From Telluria antibiotica (GTDB taxonomy: Bacteria > Pseudomonadota > Gammaproteobacteria > Burkholderiales > Burkholderiaceae_D): a DNA stretch of 64,000 bases. Positions 34,826 through 44,356 of this stretch are shown here, one piece after another. The DNA lies in NCBI RefSeq assembly GCF_011682055.1, contig NZ_JAAQOM010000002.1:372001-436000 (forward strand). Direction: 5' to 3'. The position numbers and the translations under genes are program-made. Every line of letters begins with the position of its first letter. Positions within the stretch are counted from its first letter, which is position 1. The notes under the pieces were generated by a model, which saw only the letters and a program-made list of their open reading frames with translations, was not told the DNA's origin and made no database searches.

Positions 34826-35299
34826 ATGGAAGAATCAAGAAAATCTTTCGATGCAGTCGATTTGCGCATCCTGTCCATCCTGCTGAAGGACTCGCGCACG
34901 CCGCTGCACGACATCAGCCGCGCGATCAATCTGTCGACGACGTCGTGCTGGAACCGGATCAAGCGGATGACCGACTGCGGCGTGCTGGAGAGCTACACCG
35001 TGAAGCTCGACCTCGCGCAGCTGGGCTACAACGACACGGTGATCGTCCAGGTCACGCTCGACAGCCACAGCGAGCAGACGTTGTACGAATTCGGCCGCGC
35101 GCTCGAATCCATCCCCGAAGTGCTGGAAGCCCTCCTCATTTCGGGCGACTACGATTACTTCCTGCGGCTCGCCGTGAAGGACACGCGCGACTACGAGCGG
35201 CTGCTCAGGGAACGGCTGTACACGATCCCGGGCATCCGCCACAGCAAATCCAGCTTCGTGCTGCGCACGCTGAAGAAGGTCGACACGCCGCTGACATAA
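34826..35299 (+). CDS. Lrp/AsnC family regulator
   Basis: A 157-aa feast/famine regulator. The N-terminal helix-turn-helix (DLRILSILLKDSRTPLHDISRAINLSTTSCWNRIKRM, about 11-48) precedes an alpha-beta ligand domain (about 65-150) with LEALLISGDYDYFLRLAVKD. It is divergent from the acetolactate synthase gene and is its probable regulator. A TAGAAT -10-like hexamer is at 34789-34794. Confidence 0.93.
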   Translation: MEESRKSFDAVDLRILSILLKDSRTPLHDISRAINLSTTSCWNRIKRMTDCGVLESYTVKLDLAQLGYNDTVIVQVTLDSHSEQTLYEFGRALESIPEVLEALLISGDYDYFLRLAVKDTRDYERLLRERLYTIPGIRHSKSSFVLRTLKKVDTPLT

Positions 35300-35314
35300 G
35301 GCGCGCAGCGATCG

Positions 35315-35529
35315 ATGACCCGGTGTGCCGAATACCATTTCATCGAACGGGACCTGGACAAGCTCGTCGCCGCGCAGCGAGCCTGGATCGCTTTTCGCGA
35401 TCGCGACTGCGACTTCGCGGCGTCCGACGTCGAGGGCGGCAGCATGCACCGATGATGGTATCGATCTGCAAGCAGGAGATGACGGAGGACCGCATCGGCG
35501 AGTTGAAGCATTACGCACGAGCGTGCGCG
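35315..35529 (+). pseudogene. Broken LprI-like (DUF1311) lysozyme-inhibitor gene
   Basis: The frame from 35315 reads RCAEYHFIERDLDKLVAAQRAWIAFRDRDCDFAASDVEGGSMH and stops at 35455. The family signature (AAQRAWIxFRDxxC ... EGGSM) continues in the next frame from 35452 as MMVSICKQEMTEDRIGELKHYARAC. The signal peptide and about 15 residues before AAQRAW are also missing compared with LprI/DUF1311 proteins. It is therefore a decayed copy with a frameshift at about 35450. Confidence 0.7.
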
Positions 35530-35562
35530 GGACCTGTCCTCCGTGCCACGCCCGCTGACGGC

Positions 35563-36567
35563 TTATTTGCCCGGCTGGTACAGCTGGTCGAACGTGCCGC
35601 CATCGGCGAAGTGCGTCTTCTGCGCCTTCGTCCAGCCGCCGAACACGTCGTTGATCGTGAACAGGCTCACTTTCGGGAACTGCGCCGCGTATTTTTGTGC
35701 GACCTGCGCATTGATCGGGCGGTAGAAGTTCTTGGCGATGATGTCCTGGCCTTCGTCCGTGTACAGGAGCTGCAGGTAGGCTTCCGCCACCTTGCGCGTG
35801 CCGCGCTTGTCGACCACCTTGTCGACAATGGCCACGGGCGGCTCGGCCAGGATGCTCTGCCTCGGCGCGACGATCTCGAATTTATTAGGCCCCAGTTCCT
35901 TGATGGCGAGGATCGCTTCGTTTTCCCATGCGATCAGCACGTCGCCGATGCCGCGCTCGACGAAGGTCGTCGTTGCGCCGCGGGCGCCGGAATCGAGGAC
36001 GGGCACGTTCTTGAATAACTTCGCCACGTAGTCGCGCGCCTTCGCTTCGCTGCCACCCGGCTGTTTCAACGCATTGCCCCAGGCGGCCAGATAGTTCCAG
36101 CGCGCGCCGCCCGACGTCTTCGGGTTCGGCGTGATGACTTGCACGCCCGGCTTGATCAGGTCGTTCCAGTCATGGATGCCTTTCGGGTTGCCCTTGCGGA
36201 CGAGGAACACGATCGTGGAGTTGTACGGCGAGCTGTTGTGCTGCAGGCGCTTCTGCCAATCCTTGGCGATCAGGCCGCGCTCGGCGATCTCGTCGATGTC
36301 CCACGCGAGGGCCAAGGTCACGACGTCGGCCTGCAGGCCGTCGATCACGGAGCGCGCCTGCTTGCCCGAGCCGCCGTGCGACGCCTTGAACGTGACGTTG
36401 TCGCCCGTCTGCGCCTTCCACTTCGCCGCGAACGCCTTGCCCACGTCCTGGTACAGCTCGCGCGTGGGGTCGTACGACACGTTCAACAGGGTGACGTCGG
36501 CCGCATGCACGGTCGGGGCAACGAGGGCGATGGCGAGGGCGGCCTGGATCAGTTTTTTTACCAGCAT
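35563..36567 (-). CDS. sbp: Periplasmic sulfate-binding protein
   Basis: A 334-aa sulfate/thiosulfate-binding protein of an ABC importer. A signal peptide ends near residue 22 (VHAAD). The family signature is clear: [68 protein letters not shown] and the terminal NFYRPIN. No cysTWA permease or ATPase genes adjoin it, so partners must be elsewhere. The 274-bp gap to the divergent GH74 gene contains no motif I recognise. Confidence 0.93.
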   Translation of the reverse strand: MLVKKLIQAALAIALVAPTVHAADVTLLNVSYDPTRELYQDVGKAFAAKWKAQTGDNVTFKASHGGSGKQARSVIDGLQADVVTLALAWDIDEIAERGLIAKDWQKRLQHNSSPYNSTIVFLVRKGNPKGIHDWNDLIKPGVQVITPNPKTSGGARWNYLAAWGNALKQPGGSEAKARDYVAKLFKNVPVLDSGARGATTTFVERGIGDVLIAWENEAILAIKELGPNKFEIVAPRQSILAEPPVAIVDKVVDKRGTRKVAEAYLQLLYTDEGQDIIAKNFYRPINAQVAQKYAAQFPKVSLFTINDVFGGWTKAQKTHFADGGTFDQLYQPGK

Positions 36568-36841
36568 GTGTTTCTCTCTTCAGGGTTCGGAAGCCACAGC
36601 GTAAGCACGGCGGCGCGGAATGCGAACGAATACTTTCGGTCTTGCTTATCCGGTTTCTTCATATCGACGCGACGACGTCGTCACGGGATTTCCCGCCCCG
36701 CCTGATGGATTTCGTGATGGAAGAGCGATAGGAGGCGGGCGCACAATCGTCCGCGGTGACTTTTCGATAGATTCGCAACCGAAGTCATTACCGGCACAGA
36801 GACGCCGGGACACTCCCTCATCTGACGAAAGCGAGAACAAT

Positions 36842-39112
36842 ATGAAACCGCTTGCATCCACGGGCATGACGATGGCCCTGCTGGCGGCGTTCGGCACGGC
36901 ATACGTGCCCGCCGCTTCGGCCGCCCCGAGCTATACCTGGAATAACGTGAAGATCGGCGGCTCGGGCTATGTCGACGGCATGCTCGCCCATCCCGGCCAG
37001 AAGGGCCTGTTCTACGCCAAGACGGACGTCGGCGGCGCCTACCGCTACGACGCCACGACGAGCACGTGGATCGCCTTGAACGACTGGCTGCCGCCTTCCC
37101 TCGGCTACGCGATGGGCGTGGACACGATCGCCATCGATCCGAACGACGCGAGCAAGTTCTACATGATCGGCGGCGGCGGGTACGGCGACGGCAGCCAGAA
37201 GGGCATCTTCATGGCCTCGAGCAACCAGGGCCGCACGTTCTCCACGCTGGCGCTGCCATTTTCGACGGGCGGCAACGAATACGGGCGCCAGGTCGGCGAG
37301 CGCCTGCAGGTCGATCCGAACAACGGCAACATCCTGTTCTACGGCACCGGCAACTCGACCGCGAATGCGTCGACCAACGGCATCTGGAAAAGCACGGACG
37401 GCGGCCAGCACTGGAACCGCCTGCCCAATTTCAACGTCCTCACGAGCGACGGCACGGGCGCCGGCGTCGCCTTCATCGCCTTCCACAAGGGCTCGGGCAC
37501 GAGCGGCAACGCGACGCCGATCCTGTACGCCGGCGTGAACACGCAGACGGCCGCGAATGCGCGCAACATCATCTACAAGAGCAGCGACGGCGGCAACTCG
37601 TGGACGCCGCTGTGGACCTCCGCGGGGGCCGGCCAATTCCCCCAGCGCGGCCAGATCGGCCCGGACGGCTACCTCTACGTGACGTTCTCGCGCGCGGCCA
37701 CGTGGGAAGGCAATAACTACGGGCCCGGCGGCCTCGTCGACGGCGAGGTCTGGAAGATCAACGTGACGAGCGGCCAGGACCAGTGGACCAACGTCACGCC
37801 GCCCGGCGCGGCCAGTCCCAAGCCGTACGGCTTCGCGGGCCTGTCCGTCGATCCGTGGCGTCCGGGCTGGCTGACGGTGAATACCATCGACTGGTACGCG
37901 TGGAACGGGCAACAGATCGAGACGATGTACCGGTCGACGGACGGCGGCGCCACCTGGACCGACATCCTGCCGCACGCCAGCTTCGACACGAGCGCGGCGC
38001 CGTGGAACGCCACGAACGGCCCGGTCACCGACTTCGGCAACTGGGGCGGCTCGCTGCTCGATCCGTACGACGTCAACCACGCCTTCGTCAGCTTCGGCGG
38101 CGGCATCTGGGAGACGAAGAACCTCACGGCGGCCAGCACCACCTGGGCGTATGGCGAGAACGGCGTCGAGGAAACGGCCATCCTCGACCTGAAATCGCCC
38201 GTGCCCAACGTGTGGAACGCCTACCCGGTGCTGAGCGGCGCCGGCGACATCTGCGGCTTCGTGCATTACGACGTCAAGACGGCGCCGCCCAACACGTTCA
38301 CGGGGCCGGCCTGCAAGGACACCGACTCGCTCGACTATGCGCGCACGGACTCGCGGCTCGTGGTCCGCGTCGGCAACGGCGGCAGCTCGTCGCTCGGCGC
38401 CGTGTCGACCAACGGCGGCTACAGCTGGAACGCGTTCGGCAGCAACGGCCCGTCCACGCAGGGTGGCGGCTATGTCGCGATGTCGACGGACACGAGCACG
38501 AACCCCGCCACGACCTCGATCATCTGGTCGACATGGGACGCGCCGACGGTGCGCTCGACGGACATGGGCAACTCGTGGCAGCAGATCGGGATCCCGAAAT
38601 CCGCGCTGATCACGGCCGACGGCGCCGACCCGACGGTGTTCTACGCGTACGACCGCCAGCCGGGCATCCTCTACCTCAGCAACACGCGGGGTGCCACCTG
38701 GTGGGCCGCGAACTCCAGCACCAGCACGAACGGCATCCCGACGTGGTCCGACAAGCTGGTCACGCCCGTCGGCGTCGCGGGCGACGTGTGGCTCGTGAAC
38801 TGGCAAGGCCTGTACCACAACCGCGACTGGGGCCGCGGTGCCTGGACCAAGCTTGCCAACGTGAGCGCAGCGAAAGGACTGGGCTTCGGCAAGGCGGCGG
38901 CCGGCGCCACGTATCCGGCCATGTACCTGTCCGGCACCGTCGGCGGCGTGCAAGGCATCTTCCGCTCCACCGACATGGGCGCGAACTGGGTCCGCATCGA
39001 CGACGCCCAGCACCAGTACGGCGCCTCGTCCGTGATCACGGGCGATCCGAAGGTCTTCGGCACGGTCTACATCGGCGCGCGCGGGCTGGTGGTCGGCACG
39101 TCGACCGAATGA
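36842..39112 (+). CDS. GH74 xyloglucanase, secreted
   Basis: A 756-aa exported glycoside hydrolase of family 74, which cuts the beta-1,4-glucan backbone of xyloglucan. A signal peptide ends at ASAAP (about 27). The start YTWNNVKIGGSGYVDGMLAHP contains the catalytic-type Asp of the first propeller. Asp-box repeats of the two seven-bladed propellers are seen as STDGGQHW, SSDGGNSW, STDGGATW, STDMGNSW and STDMGANW. I use the ATG at 36842, which begins the signal peptide. No carbohydrate-binding module is attached. Confidence 0.93.
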   Translation: MKPLASTGMTMALLAAFGTAYVPAASAAPSYTWNNVKIGGSGYVDGMLAHPGQKGLFYAKTDVGGAYRYDATTSTWIALNDWLPPSLGYAMGVDTIAIDPNDASKFYMIGGGGYGDGSQKGIFMASSNQGRTFSTLALPFSTGGNEYGRQVGERLQVDPNNGNILFYGTGNSTANASTNGIWKSTDGGQHWNRLPNFNVLTSDGTGAGVAFIAFHKGSGTSGNATPILYAGVNTQTAANARNIIYKSSDGGNSWTPLWTSAGAGQFPQRGQIGPDGYLYVTFSRAATWEGNNYGPGGLVDGEVWKINVTSGQDQWTNVTPPGAASPKPYGFAGLSVDPWRPGWLTVNTIDWYAWNGQQIETMYRSTDGGATWTDILPHASFDTSAAPWNATNGPVTDFGNWGGSLLDPYDVNHAFVSFGGGIWETKNLTAASTTWAYGENGVEETAILDLKSPVPNVWNAYPVLSGAGDICGFVHYDVKTAPPNTFTGPACKDTDSLDYARTDSRLVVRVGNGGSSSLGAVSTNGGYSWNAFGSNGPSTQGGGYVAMSTDTSTNPATTSIIWSTWDAPTVRSTDMGNSWQQIGIPKSALITADGADPTVFYAYDRQPGILYLSNTRGATWWAANSSTSTNGIPTWSDKLVTPVGVAGDVWLVNWQGLYHNRDWGRGAWTKLANVSAAKGLGFGKAAAGATYPAMYLSGTVGGVQGIFRSTDMGANWVRIDDAQHQYGASSVITGDPKVFGTVYIGARGLVVGTSTE

Positions 39113-39116
39113 TGCC

Positions 39117-39161
39117 GGCGACGTGCCGCGCGGGCCCGGTAGCGCCGCGCGGCACGTCGCC
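39117..39161. terminator. Bidirectional hairpin between GH74 and hemN
   Basis: GGCGACGTGCCGCGC (39117-39131) and its exact complement (39147-39161) form a 15-bp perfect stem with a 15-nt loop, filling the whole gap between two convergent stop codons. No T-run follows, but position and strength make a bidirectional terminator likely. Confidence 0.7.
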
Positions 39162-40547
39162 TCACACCGTGCGCGAGTACTGCATCCGCTGCAGCGGCAC
39201 GGCCGGCGGCTTGCCGAAGTAATCGTCGAACACCATGCACACATTGCGGATCAGGAGGCGCCCTTTCGGGCTGACCTCGATGCGCTCGGGCGTCAGCGCG
39301 AGCAGGCCGTCCCGTTCGACTTCGGCCAGCTTCGCCAGCTCCGGCGCAAGAACGGCTGCCGCGTCCACGTGCCAGCGTGCCGACAGCGCGCGCAGGTCGA
39401 GCGCAAAGTCGCACATCAGGCGCTGGATCACGTCGCGGCGCAGCAGGTCGTCGGCGGACAGCACGAGCCCGCGCGCGACGGGCAGCTCGCCACGGTCGAT
39501 GCGCGCATAGTACGGCTCGAGCGACTTCTCGTTCTGCGCGTAAGTGCCGTTCACGGCGCTGATCGCGGAGACGCCGCACGCAACCATGTCCACTTCCGCA
39601 TGCGTCGAATAGCCCTGAAAATTGCGGTGCAACGTGCCGTCGCGCTGCGCGCGCGCGAGTTCGTCGTCCGGCTTGGAGAAATGGTCCATGCCGATGTACA
39701 CATAGCCCGCGGCGCACAGGCGCTCGATGCACAGGCCGAGCATGGCGAGCTTCGTCGCGCCGTCCGGCAGGTCCTCGTCGCGGATCAGCTTCTGCGACTT
39801 GAACAGCTGCGGCATGTGCGCATAGTTGTAGACGGAGATGCGGTCCGGCGACGCGGCGATCACCTTGTCGAGCGTGGCCGACATCGTGTGAACGTTCTGC
39901 AGCGGCAGGCCGTAGATCAGGTCGATGCTGATGGAGCGGAAGCCCGCGTCGCGCGCGGCGGCGATCGCATCGCGCGTCAGCGCTTCCGGCTGGATGCGGT
40001 TGACGGCGCGCTGCACGTCCTCGTCGAAGTCCTGCACGCCGAGCGACAGCCGGTTGAAGCCCTGGCGCCGCAAGGTGCGGATGCGCTGGCCATCGACCGT
40101 GCGCGGATCGATCTCGATGGAGAATTCGCCCGTGTCCTCGGGCGCGAATGCGAAGCGGCTGCGCAGATGGCCCAGCAGGTCGCCCATCTGCGCATCGTCG
40201 AGGTAGGTGGGCGTGCCGCCGCCGAAGTGCAGCTGCTCGACGAGCGCGTCGTCCGCGAACAGCCCGGCCTGCATGTCGATCTCGCGCATCAGGTAGCCGA
40301 GGTATTTCACGGCCTTCGCGCGGTCGTGCGTGATGATCTTGTTGCAGGCGCAGTAGTAGCACAGCGACCCGCAGAACGGGATGTGCACGTACAGCGACAG
40401 CGGCTTGCCCGGCCGCGCGGCCGCCGCGAGGTCGGCGGCGCCGAAGGCTGGCGTGAAGCGGTCGGCCGTCGGGTACGACGTGTAGCGGGGCCCGCGCTGG
40501 CTCATGCGGGCGATCAGTTCGGGATCGAATTCGACGGTGGGATGCAT
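39162..40547 (-). CDS. hemN: Oxygen-independent coproporphyrinogen III dehydrogenase
   Basis: A 461-aa radical-SAM enzyme making protoporphyrinogen IX without oxygen. The cluster motif is CGSLCYYCAC (Cys-x3-Cys-x2-Cys-x-Cys), preceded by SLYVHIPF; the SAM-binding HFGGGTPTYL and EIDPRT follow. The C-terminal HemN domain has VYIGMDHFSKPDDELARAQRDGTLHRNFQGY, the marker separating true HemN from HemW. The start at ATG 40547 lies 17 bp past nnrS, so the two form an operon belonging to the low-oxygen/NO module. Confidence 0.94.
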   Translation of the reverse strand: MHPTVEFDPELIARMSQRGPRYTSYPTADRFTPAFGAADLAAAARPGKPLSLYVHIPFCGSLCYYCACNKIITHDRAKAVKYLGYLMREIDMQAGLFADDALVEQLHFGGGTPTYLDDAQMGDLLGHLRSRFAFAPEDTGEFSIEIDPRTVDGQRIRTLRRQGFNRLSLGVQDFDEDVQRAVNRIQPEALTRDAIAAARDAGFRSISIDLIYGLPLQNVHTMSATLDKVIAASPDRISVYNYAHMPQLFKSQKLIRDEDLPDGATKLAMLGLCIERLCAAGYVYIGMDHFSKPDDELARAQRDGTLHRNFQGYSTHAEVDMVACGVSAISAVNGTYAQNEKSLEPYYARIDRGELPVARGLVLSADDLLRRDVIQRLMCDFALDLRALSARWHVDAAAVLAPELAKLAEVERDGLLALTPERIEVSPKGRLLIRNVCMVFDDYFGKPPAVPLQRMQYSRTV

Positions 40548-40564
40548 GGTGGTTTCTTTGCGGT

Positions 40565-41752
40565 TCAGCCTTCGCGCCCGTCCGGACGGGCGGCAGACAG
40601 ATAAGGCACGTACACGGCGAGGTAGGCCAGGAAGGCGGCGCTCCAGCACGTGGTGGCGAGGACGAGGGACACCGCGCGCCACGACGGCAGCACGGCGGCC
40701 GCGAAACGGAACACGACGGCCAGTTGCACGAGCACGAACATCAGGCACTCGCCGCGGCCGGCCTTCAGCGGACGGCCCGTGTGGCCCAGCGCCGTGCGGG
40801 TGATCATGCCGATGATCAGGCCGGCCAGCGCGCCGACGGTCAGCACGTGCAGCGCCGCGCTGCCGGAGACGACGCCGTACTGCGCCAGCGCCAGCAGCAC
40901 GAAGCCGAGCGGGATCCAGCAATACGACAGGTGCAGGATCCACAGCAGCGGATTGCGCCACGTGCGCCACGGCTGCCAGCCGATCAGGCGCGCGGCCTGG
41001 CCGACGCCGGCGAACAGCGCGAGGCTCGCGGTGAGCGGCGCCGGCAGGCCGGCCGTCCAGGCAAGGCCCGCGAGCACGGTCAGGATCAGCGCCCACTTGT
41101 CGCGGCGCGCATCCTGCACGGGCTGCGCGCCCGGCACCGCGTTGCGGGTGAACATGGGGATCACGCGGCCGCCGATGACGATCTCGATCACGACGATCAA
41201 CATGATGGCCGCGTGCACGGGCGTCAACGGGTCGAGCGAGGCCCAGTGCAGCGTGGCCGCGTGGTAGCACACGTTCGCGAGCGTCAGCAGACCAAGCAGA
41301 CCCACGAGGAACATGTTGCGCATGTTGCCCGACAGCTTGAACACGCGGTACAGCGGATAGGCGGCGATCGGCAGGAAGACCACGTCGACGGCCGCCCCGA
41401 TGGCCGGCGGCGCCGCGACCATCGCGATCCGGCCCGCGACCCAGACGGCGGCAATGGCGGCCAGCGCGCGGCCGCGCGGGGTCCACAGCTTCGTCCAGTT
41501 GTAGCCGGCCGTGTACAGGAAGCCGACGACGACGGCCAGCGCGAAACCGAACACCATCTCGTGCATGTGCCAGAACACGTCGATGCGCGCGGGCAGCGGC
41601 CACCCGGCCTGCGCGGCGACCCACGCGGGCACGGACACCGCGGCGAACGCGGCGGCCAGCAGGTAGAACGGCCGGAATCCGAGCGCGAACAGGGCGCGGC
41701 CGCCGCCCGGGCCCGGGGTCGGACGGGCTTCTTCGATGGTCATGAGGGCCAT
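40565..41752 (-). CDS. nnrS: NnrS family haem-copper membrane protein
   Basis: A 395-aa protein with about 12 membrane segments, of the NnrS family linked to nitric-oxide stress and denitrification. Conserved motifs: LFALGFRPFYLLAA near the start, DVFWHMHEMVFGFA, GGRVIPMFTRNAVPG and GMITRTALGHTGRPL, the His residues being likely metal ligands. AAGGAG lies five bases before ATG 41752. It is divergent from norB across a regulatory gap with an Fnr/Dnr-type box and an NsrR-type box. Confidence 0.93.
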   Translation of the reverse strand: MALMTIEEARPTPGPGGGRALFALGFRPFYLLAAAFAAVSVPAWVAAQAGWPLPARIDVFWHMHEMVFGFALAVVVGFLYTAGYNWTKLWTPRGRALAAIAAVWVAGRIAMVAAPPAIGAAVDVVFLPIAAYPLYRVFKLSGNMRNMFLVGLLGLLTLANVCYHAATLHWASLDPLTPVHAAIMLIVVIEIVIGGRVIPMFTRNAVPGAQPVQDARRDKWALILTVLAGLAWTAGLPAPLTASLALFAGVGQAARLIGWQPWRTWRNPLLWILHLSYCWIPLGFVLLALAQYGVVSGSAALHVLTVGALAGLIIGMITRTALGHTGRPLKAGRGECLMFVLVQLAVVFRFAAAVLPSWRAVSLVLATTCWSAAFLAYLAVYVPYLSAARPDGREG

Positions 41753-41866
41753 GCCGGCTCCTTGAATGAAGTGGTATCTCCGTTGCATGTTAGGCGTCGC
41801 CCACGCACGCGACAATCGGCCAAAGTGACTAGGCAACGCGGCAGATCGACCGTACCTGCGGGCTTT

Positions 41867-41882
41867 CCTAAACTGGGTCAGG
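41867..41882. promoter_or_regulatory. Fnr/Dnr-type box between nnrS and norB
   Basis: CCTAAACTGGGTCAGG (complement CCTGACCCAGTTTAGG) matches the pattern CYTGAMCNNGTTTMRG shared with the boxes at 53611 and 58991. Its centre (41874.5) is about 28.5 bp before TACCAT (41903-41908), close to class II spacing for a norB promoter. Confidence 0.5.
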
Positions 41883-41894
41883 CTTTTCGAATTT

Positions 41895-41917
41895 AAGCTG
41901 CATACCATATGCAACTA
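41895..41917. promoter_or_regulatory. NsrR-type operator over the norB promoter
   Basis: AAG-C-TGCAT-ACCAT-ATGCA-A-CT matches the layout of the NsrR consensus (AAG-A-TGYAT-TTNAA-ATRCA-T-CTT) in both half-sites and spacing. It covers the predicted -10 and start of norB transcription, where binding would repress. Confidence 0.6.
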
Positions 41918-41994
41918 ATACCGGAAAGCCTCCACAATGCGGTCCAGGCGCTTCACGGCGTCACCGTTCAACCACCACTGAAGGAACACAAGCC

Positions 41995-44298
41995 ATGCAC
42001 GCGACACGCAGACTCTGGACCTGGCTGGCGATCATCTGTGTACTCTCCTTTGCCACGCTCTTGTTCGTGGGCCGGGAAATCTACCTGAAGGCGCCGCCGA
42101 TCCCCACCGTCAAGAACACGAGCGGCACCGTCCTCTATACCAAAGACCAGGTCACGCTCGGCCAGCAGGCCTGGCTGTCCGCCGGCGGCCAGCAGCTGGG
42201 CACCGTCTGGGGCCACGGCAGCTACGTCGCCCCGGACTGGTCGGCCGACTGGCTGCACCGCGAGGCGCTCGCCCTGCAGGACCGGTTTTCCCTGCGCGAC
42301 TACGGCCAGCCGTATGCGCAACTCGACGCCGGCCAGCGAGGCCGCATCGACGCCCTCGTCAAGGAAGAACTGCGCCGCAACACCTATGACGCCGCCACCA
42401 ATACGCTCGTCGTGTCGGGCGACCGCGCCGCCGCGATCCGCGCCGTCGCCGCACACTACGCGGGCCTGTTCGGCAACGATCCGAAGCTGGACAAGCTGCG
42501 CGAACAATACGCGATGGCGAACGGCTCGCTGCCGGACGCCGACCAGCGTGCCGCGCTGACCGGCTTCTTCTTCTGGTCCGCCTGGGCCGCCGCCACCGAC
42601 CGTCCGGGCGAACCGGGCCTGTCATACACGAGCAACTGGCCGCACGAGCCGCTGGTCGGCAATACGCCCACCGCGGGCGCCGGCATCTGGTCGATCGCCA
42701 GCATCATCCTCATGATCGGCGCCATCGCCGGCATGGTGCTGTTCCACTCGGCCCAGCCCGAAGAAGGCGACCCGCAGCCGCCGAAGGACGACCCGCTGTT
42801 CAAGCTGAAGGCTACGCCGTCGATGAAGGCCACGCGCAAGTATTTCGCCGTCGTCGTCGCGCTGATCCTCGCGCAAGTGGGCATGGGCGTCATCACGGCG
42901 CACTACTCGGTCGAAGGCCACAGCTTCTTCGGCATCCCGCTCGGTGACATCCTGCCGTTCACGATCAGCCGCACCATCCATACGCAGTTCGCCGTGCTGT
43001 GGATCGCCACCGCGTGGCTCGCCACGGGCCTGTACATCGCCCCCGCCATCTCGGGCCACGAGCCGCGCTTCCAGGCGCTCGGTGTGAACGTGCTGTTCTA
43101 CGCGCTGCTGTTCATCGTCGCCGGTTCTACCGTGTGCGGCTGGCTCGGCACCTTGCAGCACCGCGGCGTCGACTTCGCCTTCTGGCTCGGCAACCAGGGC
43201 CTCGAATTCACGAGCATGGGCCGCATCTGGCAATACCTGCTGTTCGTCGGCCTGCTGTTCTGGGCCTTCCTGCTGGGCCGCGGCCTGTGGCCCGCCTTGA
43301 GGAAGCCGTCGGAAAGCCGTGGCCTGGTCGCGATGGTGTTCCTGGCTGCCGTCTGCATCGGCGGGTTCTACGCCACGTCGCTGACCTGGGGCCAGCACAC
43401 GCACTACTCGATGGTCGAGTACTGGAGATGGTGGCTCGTGCACCTGTGGGTCGAAGGCTTCTTCGAAGTGTTCGCCACCGCCGTCATCGCGCTGCTGTTC
43501 ACCCGCCTGGGCCTGATCCGCGCCGCCACCGCCAACACGGCCATCGTCCTCGAGACCATCGTGTTCCTGTTCGGCGGCATCCTGGGCACCTTGCACCACC
43601 TGTACTTCACGGGCACCCCGACGGCCGTGATCGCGATCGGCGCCATGTTCTCCGCATTGGAAGTCGTGCCGCTGTCGATGATCGGCATCGAGGCCTACCG
43701 CAACTACCGGCGCACGAAGGCCGCGCCGTGGGTCGCGAGCTACCGCTGGGCGATCCTGTGCTTCATCGCCGTCGGCTTCTGGAACACGGTGGGCGCCGGC
43801 CTGCTGGGCTTCTCGATCAACACCCCGATCGCGCTGTATTACATGCAGGGCCTGAACATGACGGCGGCCCACGGCCACGCCGCCCTGTTCGGCGTGTACG
43901 GCATGCTGGGCATCGGCCTGATGCTGTTCTGCCTGCGCGGCCTGACGGACTGCCTCGCCTGGTCCGACGCCCTGCTGAAGCCGATGTTCTGGCTGCTGAA
44001 CATCGGCCTCGCGATGATGGTGTTCATGGCCCTCGTCCCGGCCGGCATCTACCAGGCCTGGGCCAGTGTCTCGCGCGGCATGTGGTTCGCCCGCTCGCCG
44101 GAAGTGATCCACTCCGCGTTCATGGAGAACATGGTGTGGCTGCGCGTGCCGGGCGACATCGTGTTCGCGCTGGGCACCCTGTGCCTCGCCCTGTTCGTGC
44201 TGCGCGTGCTGCGCCGGCCAGCCCGTCCCGTCGAGGTGCCGATCGAGATCGGCGGCCGCCTCGCCGCCAAGGCCGCCCGTCCCACCACGAAGGCCTGA
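41995..44298 (+). CDS. norB: Quinol-dependent nitric oxide reductase (qNor)
   Basis: A 767-aa single-subunit NO reductase, reducing NO to N2O with electrons from quinol. The fused N-terminal cytochrome-c-like but haem-free domain (about 30-225) is followed by 12 helices of the haem-copper oxidase fold with the His ligands in HTQFAVLWIATAW, WWLVHLWVEGFFEVF, LHHLYFTG and AAHGHAALFGVYG. It has GAAGGA upstream. Presence without nirS/nirK or norC in the window fits NO detoxification or partial denitrification. Confidence 0.95.
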   Translation: MHATRRLWTWLAIICVLSFATLLFVGREIYLKAPPIPTVKNTSGTVLYTKDQVTLGQQAWLSAGGQQLGTVWGHGSYVAPDWSADWLHREALALQDRFSLRDYGQPYAQLDAGQRGRIDALVKEELRRNTYDAATNTLVVSGDRAAAIRAVAAHYAGLFGNDPKLDKLREQYAMANGSLPDADQRAALTGFFFWSAWAAATDRPGEPGLSYTSNWPHEPLVGNTPTAGAGIWSIASIILMIGAIAGMVLFHSAQPEEGDPQPPKDDPLFKLKATPSMKATRKYFAVVVALILAQVGMGVITAHYSVEGHSFFGIPLGDILPFTISRTIHTQFAVLWIATAWLATGLYIAPAISGHEPRFQALGVNVLFYALLFIVAGSTVCGWLGTLQHRGVDFAFWLGNQGLEFTSMGRIWQYLLFVGLLFWAFLLGRGLWPALRKPSESRGLVAMVFLAAVCIGGFYATSLTWGQHTHYSMVEYWRWWLVHLWVEGFFEVFATAVIALLFTRLGLIRAATANTAIVLETIVFLFGGILGTLHHLYFTGTPTAVIAIGAMFSALEVVPLSMIGIEAYRNYRRTKAAPWVASYRWAILCFIAVGFWNTVGAGLLGFSINTPIALYYMQGLNMTAAHGHAALFGVYGMLGIGLMLFCLRGLTDCLAWSDALLKPMFWLLNIGLAMMVFMALVPAGIYQAWASVSRGMWFARSPEVIHSAFMENMVWLRVPGDIVFALGTLCLALFVLRVLRRPARPVEVPIEIGGRLAAKAARPTTKA

Positions 44299-44304
44299 AC
44301 CCGC

Positions 44305-44333
44305 GGGCGCCGCCGCCACACGGCGCGGCGCCC
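44305..44333 (+). terminator. Hairpin after norB
   Basis: GGGCGCCGC (44305-44313) pairs with GCGGCGCCC (44325-44333), a perfect 9-bp stem with an 11-nt loop, just after the norB stop and before nsrR. It lacks a T-run and may act as a partial terminator or mRNA stabiliser. Confidence 0.45.
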
Positions 44334-44356
44334 GACGCATTTGGATCGGAGCGATC

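Noticed and set aside
39162-41624. A single 820-codon frame joining hemN with upstream sequence
   Set aside because: The first 360 codons are a shadow of nnrS in another frame; the true hemN start is at 40547.
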